Assembly: GCA_021805545.1 (NCBI GenBank)
Contig: JAJZFB010000041.1
Span: forward strand, 1-51,464
Source of the DNA: Pseudomonadota bacterium
Lineage (GTDB): Bacteria; Pseudomonadota; Alphaproteobacteria; Acetobacterales; Acetobacteraceae
Reading direction: 5' to 3'
DNA: 51,464 nt
The notes under the pieces were generated by a model. That model was not told the origin of the DNA. It saw only the letters and a program-made list of their open reading frames with translations, and did no database searches. Position 1 is the stretch's first letter; the number at the start of each line of letters is the position of its first letter. Made by a program: the position numbers and the translations under genes. Positions 29,180-37,674 of the stretch are shown piece by piece.

Positions 29180-30346
29180 GTGGATTTTTCTCTTAGCGAA
29201 GAGCAGCAGACAATCCGCGACGCGGTGCTGAAGCATTGCGCGCAATTCTCGCCGGAATATTGGTTGCAACACGACCATGACGCCACGTTTCCGCATGATT
29301 TCTACAAATCTCTGGTCGATGCCGGGTGGCTTGGCATTGCCATGCCCGCGGAATTTGGCGGTTCGGGCCTTGGGATTACCGAAGCCTCTCTGATGATGCA
29401 GGCTATTGCGGAATCGGGTGCCGGTATGTCTGGCGCCTCCGCCGTGCATATGCCTGTATTCTCGCTCCAGCCCATCGCCCTGTTTGGCACGGAAGAGCAG
29501 AAGCAGCGTATGTTGCCACCCGTGGTGGCGGGGCAGGACCGTGTCTGCTTTGCCGTCACGGAACCCAATGCTGGCCTTAACACCACCGAGCTGAAAACCC
29601 GCGCCGAGAAGGTGGAGGGCGGCTATATGGTCAATGGCGAAAAAATCTGGATTTCCACCGCGCAGGTGGCCAATAAGATGCTTTTGCTGGCCCGCACCAC
29701 CCCGCTGGACCAGGTGAAGCGAAAGACCGAAGGCCTCTCGCTCTTCTACACCGATCTCGACCGCAGCAAGATCGAGGTCCGCCTGATCCACAAGATGGGC
29801 CGGCATGCTGTGGACTCCAACATGCTCTTCATCTCAGACCTCTTCGTGCCCGAGGAGGACCGCATTGGCGCCGAAGGGCAGGGGTTCAAGATTATTCTGC
29901 ACGGCATGAACCCTGAGCGCATACTCATTGGCGCGGAATCGGTCGGAATCGGCCGTGCCGCCATCGCGCGCGCCGCGCGCTATGCCAGGGAGCGCATCGT
30001 ATTCAACCGCCCCATCGGCATGAATCAGGGGATTCAGCACCCCCTTGCCAAATGCTGGGCGCAGTTGGAGGCGGCCAATCTTATGGTGTTCAAGGCTGCT
30101 GCTCTGTTCGACCAAGGCAAGGAGTGCGGCGTGGAAGCCAATGCGGGCAAATACCTGGCGGCGGAAGCGGCTTTCGAGGCCTGCCACACCGCCATGCTAA
30201 CACTTGGCGGCATGGGCTACGCGCAGGAATATCACATTGAGCGGCTCATGCGTGAAGTGTTTATCCCCCGTACCGCGCCGATCAGCCCGCACATGATCCT
30301 CAACTTCCTGGCCGAAAAAGTATTGGACCTGCCAAAATCATATTAA
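29180..30346 (+). CDS. Acyl-CoA dehydrogenase family protein
   Basis: This FAD enzyme should oxidise an acyl-CoA to the 2-enoyl-CoA. It has 388 residues and starts with GTG (MDFSLSEEQQTIRDAVLKH), 15 bp after the CoA-transferase. AVTEPNAGLNTTELKTRAEK and GYMVNGEKIWISTAQVANK are the flavin- and substrate-binding strands; GAEGQGFKIILHGMNPERIL and GGMGYAQEYHIERLMREV are also standard. At the usual place of the catalytic Glu (IYEGT in short-chain enzymes) it reads FIPRTAPIS, with no Glu, so the base must lie elsewhere, as in isovaleryl-CoA and long-chain types, or the reaction differs. It ends 162 bp before the F420 genes. Confidence 0.88.
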   Translation: MDFSLSEEQQTIRDAVLKHCAQFSPEYWLQHDHDATFPHDFYKSLVDAGWLGIAMPAEFGGSGLGITEASLMMQAIAESGAGMSGASAVHMPVFSLQPIALFGTEEQKQRMLPPVVAGQDRVCFAVTEPNAGLNTTELKTRAEKVEGGYMVNGEKIWISTAQVANKMLLLARTTPLDQVKRKTEGLSLFYTDLDRSKIEVRLIHKMGRHAVDSNMLFISDLFVPEEDRIGAEGQGFKIILHGMNPERILIGAESVGIGRAAIARAARYARERIVFNRPIGMNQGIQHPLAKCWAQLEAANLMVFKAAALFDQGKECGVEANAGKYLAAEAAFEACHTAMLTLGGMGYAQEYHIERLMREVFIPRTAPISPHMILNFLAEKVLDLPKSY

Positions 30347-30398
30347 CGCCCATCGCCAGGGCGGCTTGCCCAAGCGGGGGGCAGGGTGGATAACAGCC

Positions 30399-30429
30399 AA
30401 GGCCCGGCGGGATTGACCTGCCGGGCCTT
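30399..30429. terminator. Hairpin between catabolic genes and F420 operon
   Basis: AAGGCCCGGC and GCCGGGCCTT form a 10-bp stem in the 162-bp gap. Only TTGCTC follows, so termination would be partial at most. It may lower flow from the Rieske series into the F420 genes. Confidence 0.45.
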
Positions 30430-30508
30430 GCTCACCTGGGCGAATACTGCGGACGAATGTTAAAAATGGCCAGCCCATGCAGGGCTTGGCGCAGGCGGAG
30501 GGAAGTGA

Positions 30509-31933
30509 ATGACGATTCTAGCCGTGCTGGGTGGTACGGGTGCCTTGGGTGGGGCCATGGCCAAGCGCTGGGCGCAGGCGGGCCATGAAATATGGATTGG
30601 CTCGCGCGACGCCGTGAAGGCGCAGGCCGCCGCCGCGGCGCTGAAGGCGGAGCTGCCGGATGCGAACATCCATGGCGCCGCCCTGGGCGATGCCGCGCAA
30701 AATGCCGGGATTGTTGTGCTTGCCGTGCCCTATGCTTCTCAGCTTGCCACCATCGAAGCCATAAAAGGCCGGGTTGCGGGCAAGATTGTTATCGACACCA
30801 CAGCGCCGCTTAAGCCCCCCAAGGTGGGCACCGTGCAACTCCCCGCCATGGGCAGCGCGGCTGTTGAAGTGCAGGCCTTGCTGGGCGAGGAGGCGCAGGT
30901 TGCCTCCGCCATGCAGACCATCAGCGCGGAAAAACTCGCGCATGACGAACCCATCGAGGCCGATGTATTGGTTGCCGCCGATAAGAAGGACGTGGCGGAG
31001 ATCGTCATCGGGCTGATCGGCGATCTCGGCCTGCGCGGCTTTCACGCCGGCCCGCTTGCGAATTCCGCGGCCTCGGAAGCGCTTACGTCAATCCTCATTC
31101 AGCTTAACCGCCGGTATTTTTCGCATGCCGGCATCCGTATCACGGGCGACCCTAAAGGCGGCACCGCGGCCACGAAGCCAGTGCAGATCATCCCCGTCTC
31201 AGGCCTGCCTCTGTTCACGCAAGGCGATGATCTTGCCGCGGCCATTGCTTCCGCGCTGCGTGCCCAGGGCGAGGCGCTGCATGGCGGAGATGTGCTGGTT
31301 GTGGCGCAGAAAATTGTCTCCAAGGCCGAGGGGCGAAGCATCCGCCTGGCTGACGTCAAACCGTCGGATGAGGCGCGAAACCTTGCGGCGGAAACCGGCA
31401 AGGAGCCTGCCGTGGCGGAGTTGATGCTGCGTGAATCCAGCGCCATCATGCGCGCCAAGCCGGGTGTTGTTATTGCCCGCCACAAAACCGGCCATGTTGC
31501 CGCCAATGCGGGGATCGATGCCTCGAATGTCGGCGAAGGTGATGGCGCCGTGCTGCTTTGGCCGGAAAACCCGGATGCCAGTGCCGCCGCCCTGCGCGCC
31601 GCGCTGGGGCATCAATTCAACGCGGACATCGCCGTCATCATTAGCGACTCCCTTGGCCGGGCATGGCGCCTGGGTACGGCGGGCTCAGCCATGGGTTCAG
31701 CCGGAATCGCGCCCGTAACCGACCGCCGGGGCGAAGCTGATTTGTTCGGCCGCACCTTGCAGGCAACAATCGTTGCCCGGGCCGATGAGCTGGCCGCCGC
31801 CGCTTCGCTGGTTATTGGCGAGGCTGCGGAAGCGATTCCCGCCGCCATCATTCGCAACGCGCCCTATGTCCACAGCGCCACGGACGGAATAGGCTCCATC
31901 CTGCGCCCGGCGGAGGAGGATTTATTCCCGTGA
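30509..31933 (+). CDS. Fusion of F420:NADPH oxidoreductase (Fno) and F420-0 gamma-glutamyl ligase (CofE)
   Basis: Two F420 enzymes are joined in one 474-residue chain. Residues 1 to about 215 are Fno/NpdG, which transfers hydride between NADPH and F420: AVLGGTGALGGAMAKRWAQA, the NADP phosphate site GSRDAVKAQ, VLAVPY and VIDTTAPL. Residues about 222-474 are CofE, which adds gamma-linked glutamates to F420-0: IIPVSGLPLFTQGDDLAAAI, VLVVAQKIVSKAEGRSI, NAGIDASNVGEGDGAVLLWP, SDSLGRAWRLGTAGSAMGSA and DRRGEADLFGR. There is no C-terminal nitroreductase-like domain as in mycobacterial FbiB. A good GGAGGG site precedes the ATG. It opens the F420 operon, 22 bp before fbiC. Confidence 0.93.
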   Translation: MTILAVLGGTGALGGAMAKRWAQAGHEIWIGSRDAVKAQAAAAALKAELPDANIHGAALGDAAQNAGIVVLAVPYASQLATIEAIKGRVAGKIVIDTTAPLKPPKVGTVQLPAMGSAAVEVQALLGEEAQVASAMQTISAEKLAHDEPIEADVLVAADKKDVAEIVIGLIGDLGLRGFHAGPLANSAASEALTSILIQLNRRYFSHAGIRITGDPKGGTAATKPVQIIPVSGLPLFTQGDDLAAAIASALRAQGEALHGGDVLVVAQKIVSKAEGRSIRLADVKPSDEARNLAAETGKEPAVAELMLRESSAIMRAKPGVVIARHKTGHVAANAGIDASNVGEGDGAVLLWPENPDASAAALRAALGHQFNADIAVIISDSLGRAWRLGTAGSAMGSAGIAPVTDRRGEADLFGRTLQATIVARADELAAAASLVIGEAAEAIPAAIIRNAPYVHSATDGIGSILRPAEEDLFP

Positions 31934-31955
31934 ACCGGGCTGGAGTGCAGATGCC

Positions 31956-34328
31956 ATGACCGCGCCAAGCCTGACGGACGCCGGATTGCTCACCATCCCT
32001 CTGCCAGCCCTTATGGCGCAGGCGGCGGCGCTGCGTGATGTACATTACGGCAATATCCAGACCTATTCACGAAAAGTCTTTATCCCGCTTACTCATCTGT
32101 GCCGCGACGTGTGCGCCTATTGCACCTTCGCCAAGCCGCCCAAGGCGGGCGGGGCGGTCTTTCTCTCGCGGGAAGAGGTGCTTGCCATTGCCCGGGCCGG
32201 AGCCGCCGCCGGCTGCACCGAAGCGCTGTTTACCTTGGGCGAAAAACCCGAGCTGCGCTACAATGCCGCGCGCGAGGCGCTGGACGCGCTAGGGCATCAT
32301 TCCACCATCTCCTACCTCGCGGAAATGTGCCGCGCGGTGCTGGAGGAAACAGGCCTGCTGCCCCACGCCAATCCCGGCACGCTGGATGATTCAGGGCTGG
32401 AGCAGCTTCGCGAAGTTTCCGTCAGCCAGGGCATGATGCTGGAGAGCATTTCCGGACGCCTGTGCCAGCCAGGCGGCCCGCATTACGGCTCGCCAGATAA
32501 ACATCCGGCGCCACGGCTGGAAACCCTGGAAAGGGCAGGGGCACGGAAAATCCCCTTCACCACAGGCATTCTCATTGGCATTGGCGAGACGCGGCAAGAG
32601 CGGCTGGATGCCCTGCGCGCCATTGCGGCATCGCACCAGCGCCATGGGCATATCCAGGAAGTCATCATCCAGAATTTCCGCGCCAAGGCTGATACGCGCA
32701 TGAAGGCCGCGCCGGAGCCGGATTTCGAGGAACTGCTCTGGACCGTTGCCGCGGCACGCCTCATCTGCGCGCCTGAGATCAGTATTCAGGCCCCGCCCAA
32801 TCTGTCTGACAAAATCTATCCGCGCCTCATCGAGGCCGGAATTAACGATTGGGGCGGTATTTCTCCGGTTACCATCGACCATGTAAACCCCGAATCGCCC
32901 TGGCCGCATTTGCAAACGCTGGCGGAGCAGACCGCCGCGCAAGGCAAGCTGCTGGTTCAGCGCCTGCCGCTTTACCCGCAATATATAGATGCCCGCGCGC
33001 AATGGCTTAGCCCCGCGCTCATCGCCCCCGTGCTGCGTGCCGCGGACAGCGATTATTTCGCCCGCGCCGAGGATTGGTGCCCCGGCAGCCAGTCGCCGCC
33101 GCCGCCGCCCGCCTATATTCCACGGCTGGCGCCCGGGTCCCGTCTCATCGCCGCGCTTAGTGCCGCCAGGCAAGGCGATACATTGCGCGAAGATGACATT
33201 ACCCGCCTTTTCGCCGCGCGCGGGGCGGATTTTGAGCTGGTCTGCGAAGCCGCAGATGCGCTGCGCCGCAGGATGAATGGCGATACTGTGAGCTATGTCG
33301 TCAACCGCAACATCAACTACACCAATATTTGCGGTTACCATTGCCGTTTCTGTGCCTTTTCCAAAGGCAAGACGCATGAGGATTTGCGTGGCCCCGCCTA
33401 TGACCTAGATTTGGAGGAGGTTGCACGCCGTACCGTGGAAGGCTGGGCGCGCGGCGCCACGGAAGTGTGCATGCAAGGCGGCATCCACCCCGATTACACG
33501 GGCGAAACATATCTGGCCTTGTGCCGCGCGGTGAAGGATGCCGTGCCGCAAATGCATATCCATGCCTTCTCGCCGCTGGAGGTGCGCCACGGGGCCGTAA
33601 CGCTCGGGCTTTCTCTTACGGCGTACCTTGAAAGACTCCGCGATGCCGGTCTTGCCAGCCTGCCCGGCACGGCGGCGGAAATTCTCGACGATGAAGTGCG
33701 TGCCGAATTATGCCCGGATAAGTTGAACACGGCCGAATGGTTCGAGGTGATGGAAGCCGCCCATGCGGTGGGGCTGCGCACCACCTCCACCATCATGTTC
33801 GGCCATATCGAGCATCCGCGCCATTGGGCCAGGCACTTGCTGCGCCTGCGCGCGTTGCAAATCCGCACGGGCGGCTTTACGGAGTTTGTGCCCTTGCCGT
33901 TCGTGCACATGGAAGCCCCGCTCTACCGCAAGGGCGGGGCGCGCCAAGGCCCCACATACCGCGAGGCCGTGCTGATGCACGCTGTCTCCCGTCTGGTGCT
34001 GCATCCTGTTATTCCCAATATCCAGGTTTCCTGGGTGAAGCTGGGTGAGCAGGGTGCGCTGCGGGCGCTGGCCAGCGGTGGGAATGACTTTGGCGGCACA
34101 TTGATGAATGAGAGCATCTCCCGCGCCGCCGGTGCCGCTCATGGGCAGGAACTGGAGCCTGAACGCATGGAAGCTCTTATTCGCGCCGCGGGCCGCGTAC
34201 CGCGCATGCGCACCACCTTGTATGCCGATGCCCCTGCCAGCCAGCGCATGCGCGCTTTTGGGGCCGCTGGACTAGCCCCGATCATCCTCACCAAGCCGCG
34301 CGTCCGCGCCAGGGCGGCGGTGCAATGA
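31956..34328 (+). CDS. fbiC: FO synthase FbiC (CofG-CofH fusion)
   Basis: FbiC joins a ribityl-aminopyrimidine from riboflavin synthesis and tyrosine to make FO, the deazaflavin core of F420. It has 790 residues and two radical-SAM barrels, each with its own 4Fe-4S triad: CofG half, C49-x3-C53-x2-C56 (CRDVCAYC), and CofH half, C459-x3-C463-x2-C466 (CGYHCRFC). GCTEALFTLGEKPE, HANPGTLDDSGLEQLREVS and ISPVTIDHVNPE are CofG landmarks; VCMQGGIHPDYTG, HAFSPLEVRHGAVTLGLSL, LPGTAAEILDDEVRAELCPD and GGNDFGGTLMNESISRAAGA are CofH ones. The length is close to actinobacterial FbiC. Its stop overlaps the cofD ATG (ATGA). Confidence 0.97.
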   Translation: MTAPSLTDAGLLTIPLPALMAQAAALRDVHYGNIQTYSRKVFIPLTHLCRDVCAYCTFAKPPKAGGAVFLSREEVLAIARAGAAAGCTEALFTLGEKPELRYNAAREALDALGHHSTISYLAEMCRAVLEETGLLPHANPGTLDDSGLEQLREVSVSQGMMLESISGRLCQPGGPHYGSPDKHPAPRLETLERAGARKIPFTTGILIGIGETRQERLDALRAIAASHQRHGHIQEVIIQNFRAKADTRMKAAPEPDFEELLWTVAAARLICAPEISIQAPPNLSDKIYPRLIEAGINDWGGISPVTIDHVNPESPWPHLQTLAEQTAAQGKLLVQRLPLYPQYIDARAQWLSPALIAPVLRAADSDYFARAEDWCPGSQSPPPPPAYIPRLAPGSRLIAALSAARQGDTLREDDITRLFAARGADFELVCEAADALRRRMNGDTVSYVVNRNINYTNICGYHCRFCAFSKGKTHEDLRGPAYDLDLEEVARRTVEGWARGATEVCMQGGIHPDYTGETYLALCRAVKDAVPQMHIHAFSPLEVRHGAVTLGLSLTAYLERLRDAGLASLPGTAAEILDDEVRAELCPDKLNTAEWFEVMEAAHAVGLRTTSTIMFGHIEHPRHWARHLLRLRALQIRTGGFTEFVPLPFVHMEAPLYRKGGARQGPTYREAVLMHAVSRLVLHPVIPNIQVSWVKLGEQGALRALASGGNDFGGTLMNESISRAAGAAHGQELEPERMEALIRAAGRVPRMRTTLYADAPASQRMRAFGAAGLAPIILTKPRVRARAAVQ

Positions 34329-35251
34329 TTATCGCTCTTGCGGGCGGGGTGGGCGGTGCGCGCATGGCGCATGGGCTGGCGCGCATATTGCCGCCCGGTC
34401 AACTCTCGGTTGTGGTGAACACGGCCGATGATTTTACCCATCTCGGCCTGCATATCTGCCCGGACCCGGATACGGTGATGTACACGCTGGCCGGCTTGGC
34501 CGACCCTGAGCGCGGCTGGGGTTTGGAGGGTGAGACCTTTAACGCCATGGAGGCTCTGGGCAAGCTCGGCGGTGAAAACTGGTTTTCCCTCGGCGACCGC
34601 GACCTTGCGACGCACATGGAGCGTACACGCCGCCTTACCCTTGGCGAGCCCTTATCCGCCATCATGGCGGATTTCTGCGCGCGCCTCGGCGTTCAGCACG
34701 CCGTCATTCCCATGTCGGATGGCGCCATCCGCACCCTTGTTCATACGGAGGAGGGGGATCTGCCCTTCCAGGACTATTTCGTCCGCCACCGCTGTAGGCC
34801 AGCCGTCACGGGCATCAGCTTCGAGGGCGCCGGGCAAGCCGCGCCAAGCCCGGCCATGCAGGACCTCATGCAGAGTGGCAAGGTTCGCGGTGTGGTCATA
34901 TGTCCCTCCAACCCGTTTCTTTCCATCGCCCCCATTCTCGCCGTGCCGGGCGTGCGCTCCTGGCTTCAAGGGCGCCAATTTCCCTGCATTGCCATTTCTC
35001 CGCTCATTGGCGGCAAGGCCGTGAAAGGGCCGGCAGCCAAGATCATGGCGGAGATGCAGATCGATGCCACACCGCGCGGAATCGCCTTACATTACCAGGG
35101 GCTGATAGACGGGCTGGTGATCGACCACGAAGATTCGGCGGATGCGTCTGGCCAATGCCTCGTCACCGGCACACTCATGCGCAGCGTGGCAGACCGCGAA
35201 CGCCTGGCGCGTGAGGCGTTATCTTATCTTGAGTCATTGCGCACTGTATGA
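34325..35251 (+). CDS. cofD: 2-phospho-L-lactate transferase type enzyme CofD/FbiA
   Basis: CofD transfers a phospholactyl-type group from its nucleotide-activated form (made by CofC) to FO, giving F420-0 or dehydro-F420-0. It has 308 residues and the full family pattern: IALAGGVGGARMAHGLARIL at the start, VNTADDFTHLGLHICPDPDT, LGDRDLATHMERTRRL, PMSDGAIRTLVHTEEGDLPF, VICPSNPFLSIAPILAVPGV and SPLIGGKAVKGPAAKIMAEM. It overlaps fbiC and cofC by four bases each, so the three are translationally coupled. Which three-carbon acid it carries cannot be told from this gene. Confidence 0.96.
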   Translation: MIIALAGGVGGARMAHGLARILPPGQLSVVVNTADDFTHLGLHICPDPDTVMYTLAGLADPERGWGLEGETFNAMEALGKLGGENWFSLGDRDLATHMERTRRLTLGEPLSAIMADFCARLGVQHAVIPMSDGAIRTLVHTEEGDLPFQDYFVRHRCRPAVTGISFEGAGQAAPSPAMQDLMQSGKVRGVVICPSNPFLSIAPILAVPGVRSWLQGRQFPCIAISPLIGGKAVKGPAAKIMAEMQIDATPRGIALHYQGLIDGLVIDHEDSADASGQCLVTGTLMRSVADRERLAREALSYLESLRTV

Positions 35252-35832
35252 ATGTCTGGGCCGTGCTTCCGGTAAAGCCCGCCGCGGAAGGCAAATCCCG
35301 TTTGGCTGGTACTTTGCCGCTACCGCAGCGGGTCCGGCTTAACCGCAAGCTGTTTCGTCACACATTAGCAACCGTTTGCAGTGTATTTGCGCCGGAGCAT
35401 GTCATCATTGTCAGCCGCGACCCAGCGTTATTAGGCATTGCCGCCGCGGCGGGCACTCATGCGCTTACCGAGCACGGCTACGAGCTGAACGAGGCACTCA
35501 CCCAGGCGCTGCGGTTCGCTTCGCCACAAGACGGCCTGCTTGCCATAAGCACCGATCTTCCCACCCTGGGGGAGGAAGATTTACGCGCCATGCTGGCGGC
35601 ACCCGGCCAGGCTGTTCTGGCGCCAGACAGGGCAGGGCGGGGCACAAACGCGCTACTCATGCGCCCCGCGGGCTGCATCCCGTTTAGCTTTGGGGAAGAT
35701 AGCTTGACCAGGCACCGCCAAGCCGCCGAGGCGCGGGGCCTTGAAATTGGCATCATATCCCGGCCTGGCCTGGCTTTCGATCTTGACTTGCCGGAAGACC
35801 TTAAACGCTGTCCGCCCGGCTTGCTGGGGTAA
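35248..35832 (+). CDS. cofC: Phospholactate/phosphoenolpyruvate guanylyltransferase type enzyme CofC/FbiD
   Basis: CofC activates a phosphorylated three-carbon acid with GTP for CofD. It has 194 residues: VLPVKPAAEGKSRLAGTLP (nucleotide-binding start), VIIVSRDPALLGIAAAAGTH, GLLAISTDLPTLGEEDL with the metal-binding Asp, and APDRAGRGTNALLMRPAGCI. The family takes 2-phospholactate in archaea, phosphoenolpyruvate in mycobacteria and 3-phosphoglycerate in Paraburkholderia rhizoxinica; this protein's choice is not clear by eye. It is the last gene of the operon, 28 bp before repeat copy B. Confidence 0.93.
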   Translation: MNVWAVLPVKPAAEGKSRLAGTLPLPQRVRLNRKLFRHTLATVCSVFAPEHVIIVSRDPALLGIAAAAGTHALTEHGYELNEALTQALRFASPQDGLLAISTDLPTLGEEDLRAMLAAPGQAVLAPDRAGRGTNALLMRPAGCIPFSFGEDSLTRHRQAAEARGLEIGIISRPGLAFDLDLPEDLKRCPPGLLG

Positions 35833-35859
35833 TAGCTTCGCAAATGCAGCCGCCTGTTT

Positions 35860-35915
35860 AGAGCCGGATGATTTCGAATCGCGCGCAAAGCGAGCGCATC
35901 TCAGGTCATCGCGCT
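35860..35915 (+). repeat. Dispersed intergenic repeat, copy B (short)
   Basis: GAGCCGGATGATTTC, the start of copy A, is joined straight to CGAATCGCGCGCAAAGCGAG and CATCTCAGGTCATCGCGCT, the end of copy A. About 80 central bases are missing. It lies between cofC and the ompA-like gene. Confidence 0.8.
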
Positions 35916-35955
35916 TTAGTGTCGCTAAAAAGCCACGGCCGGGGGTAAAGCCCGA

Positions 35956-35961
35956 TATAAT
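35956..35961 (+). promoter_or_regulatory. Candidate -10 box of the OmpA-family gene
   Basis: A perfect TATAAT lies 60 bp before the ATG at 36021. No good -35 is seen at 16-18 bp, so the call is weak. An AGGAGAG ribosome site follows downstream. Confidence 0.35.
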
Positions 35962-36020
35962 CTTGTTTCCGGCAGCCAGACTCCCCTTATTGGCCGGGCA
36001 ACAAACTTAGGAGAGACGAG

Positions 36021-37073
36021 ATGAAGCTGCGCCTCGCACTTGCCGCCGCCACATGCCTTGCGCTGCCCCTGGCAGCACATGCTCAGCCAGTAACGGGCCC
36101 ATATGTCAGCCTCATGGGCGGCACCAGCCTTGCCAGCCAGATGAATTTCCAGGGGTACAATACCGGCAACACCGGTAAGCTCCAGTACAACCCCGCATAC
36201 GCGTTGGATGGTGCTATTGGTTACGGTTTTGGTAATGGCTGGCGTGTTCAGTTGAGCGGTGATTTCAACCGCAACACGGTCTCCAAGATGAAATATGACA
36301 GGATGGGCGATGCCGCCTTCAGCGGCGGCATGAACACTTATGGCCCGATGGTCGATGCCCTGTACGATATGGATATCGGCTTGCCTGTCTATCCCTATCT
36401 GGGGGCTGGCGTTGGTTATCAGTGGCAAAAATTCGTGGCTCCGGCCTACGGCGCCATGGATAGCGTTTCTGGCACAAAAGGCAGCTTTGCCTATAATGTC
36501 ATCGCTGGTGTTTCCTATCCGCTGGCCATGGTTCCGGGCCTCTCGCTCACGGGCGAGTATAAGTTCATGCAGCTTGTGTCTGACCGCAACTACAACAACA
36601 CCGTGGGTGGGGGCTGGTCGCATATGGGCATGTCCACCAGCAATACCTTCCTGCTGGGTGTCCGTTACCAAATCTTCAATGCGCCGCCGGCCCCGCCGCC
36701 CGCGCCTGCCCCGGCTCCTGTCGCGGCTCCGGCTCCGGCTCCGGCCAAGACCTTCCTGGTGTTCTTCGATTGGGATAAGTACAACCTTACCCCGCGCGCG
36801 ACGGAAATCGTTGCTCAGGCCGCGGATGCCAGCAAGACCCAGAACGTCACCACGCTTGATGTGTCCGGGTACACCGACACCTCGGGCACCGCGAAGTATA
36901 ACATGGGCCTGTCCGAGCGCCGCGCGAAATCTGTCGCCGCGCAGCTCGTGGCCGATGGCGTGCCTGAATCGGCGATCGAAATCCATGCTTATGGCGAAAC
37001 CCACCTGCTGGTGCCCACCGGCCCGGGCGTGCGCGAGCCGCAGAACCGGCGCGTGGAAATCGTCCTGCAGTAA
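36021..37073 (+). CDS. OmpA-family outer-membrane protein
   Basis: This 350-residue protein should be an eight-strand outer-membrane barrel tied to peptidoglycan. Residues 1-21 are a signal peptide ending AHA-Q. The barrel (about 25-215) alternates hydrophobic strands, for example YVSLMGGTSLASQM and NVIAGVSYPLAMVPG. A Pro/Ala linker follows (about 220-245), then the OmpA C-terminal domain with FLVFFDWDKYNLTPRATEIV, the peptidoglycan-binding DVSGYTDTSGTAKYNMGLSE and RRAKSV, and the final NRRVEIVL. C-ending codon use suggests high expression. It has its own terminator and is separate from the F420 operon. Confidence 0.93.
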   Translation: MKLRLALAAATCLALPLAAHAQPVTGPYVSLMGGTSLASQMNFQGYNTGNTGKLQYNPAYALDGAIGYGFGNGWRVQLSGDFNRNTVSKMKYDRMGDAAFSGGMNTYGPMVDALYDMDIGLPVYPYLGAGVGYQWQKFVAPAYGAMDSVSGTKGSFAYNVIAGVSYPLAMVPGLSLTGEYKFMQLVSDRNYNNTVGGGWSHMGMSTSNTFLLGVRYQIFNAPPAPPPAPAPAPVAAPAPAPAKTFLVFFDWDKYNLTPRATEIVAQAADASKTQNVTTLDVSGYTDTSGTAKYNMGLSERRAKSVAAQLVADGVPESAIEIHAYGETHLLVPTGPGVREPQNRRVEIVLQ

Positions 37074-37099
37074 AGCCCAAGCCCAGGCTTTGGCAAAAT

Positions 37100-37129
37100 A
37101 CCCCCGGCAGGCAACTGCCGGGGGTTTTT
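37100..37129 (+). terminator. Rho-independent terminator of the OmpA-family gene
   Basis: A perfect 11-bp stem (ACCCCCGGCAG / CTGCCGGGGGT), GCAA loop and TTTTT, 26 bp after the stop. Confidence 0.95.
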
Positions 37130-37227
37130 ATGCGTGGCAGGCAGTCCTTTCGGGCAGAGCTTACCCTGTATCAAAGCCAAACGCGGTGGCTTATATAATA
37201 TGAAATCGCAATGATGGAGGCGGGGTT

Positions 37228-37581
37228 ATGAAAAAGATTTTTATGGCGGGCCTGCTGGCTGCCGCCGTGGGCGGTGTCGCCGCGGCGCAGAATGCGCCGC
37301 AAATGCCTTCAAATAATTCCGGCTCGCAGAACAACGCGGATGCCAGATCTAGCGCCACGCTAACCGGCGGCACCATGAAGAGTACTGGCATTGCCAAGCC
37401 CCCGCCAGGGACTGCCGCGCCTAGCCCCAAGCGCATCGACCCCATAAACGGGCCGCAACTGGGCAATAACACCCCTACCTTGCCGCAAATTGCCCGTCAT
37501 CCCATGGCCACAATTGGCTCTCCCACCCCCATTGCTGGGGCTGGCGGCACGTCCAAATACCCTGTTGGCACAAGTAATTAG
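37228..37581 (+). CDS. Small secreted hypothetical protein
   Basis: This 117-residue protein has a clear signal peptide (MKKIFMAGLLAAAVGGVAAA, cut before QNAP) and GGAGG ahead of the ATG. The mature part is low complexity, rich in Pro, Gly, Asn, Ser and Thr, with no hydrophobic core, so it is likely disordered in the periplasm. Family and function are not recognised. Confidence 0.65.
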   Translation: MKKIFMAGLLAAAVGGVAAAQNAPQMPSNNSGSQNNADARSSATLTGGTMKSTGIAKPPPGTAAPSPKRIDPINGPQLGNNTPTLPQIARHPMATIGSPTPIAGAGGTSKYPVGTSN

Positions 37582-37674
37582 CCAAGAGAAAGACGCCCGC
37601 GAATTTAGGTGAGCGTATTTATACAAGTTTTTGATTTTACGGTAAAAATAAAACTTAAACCGGCTGTTCCGGTA

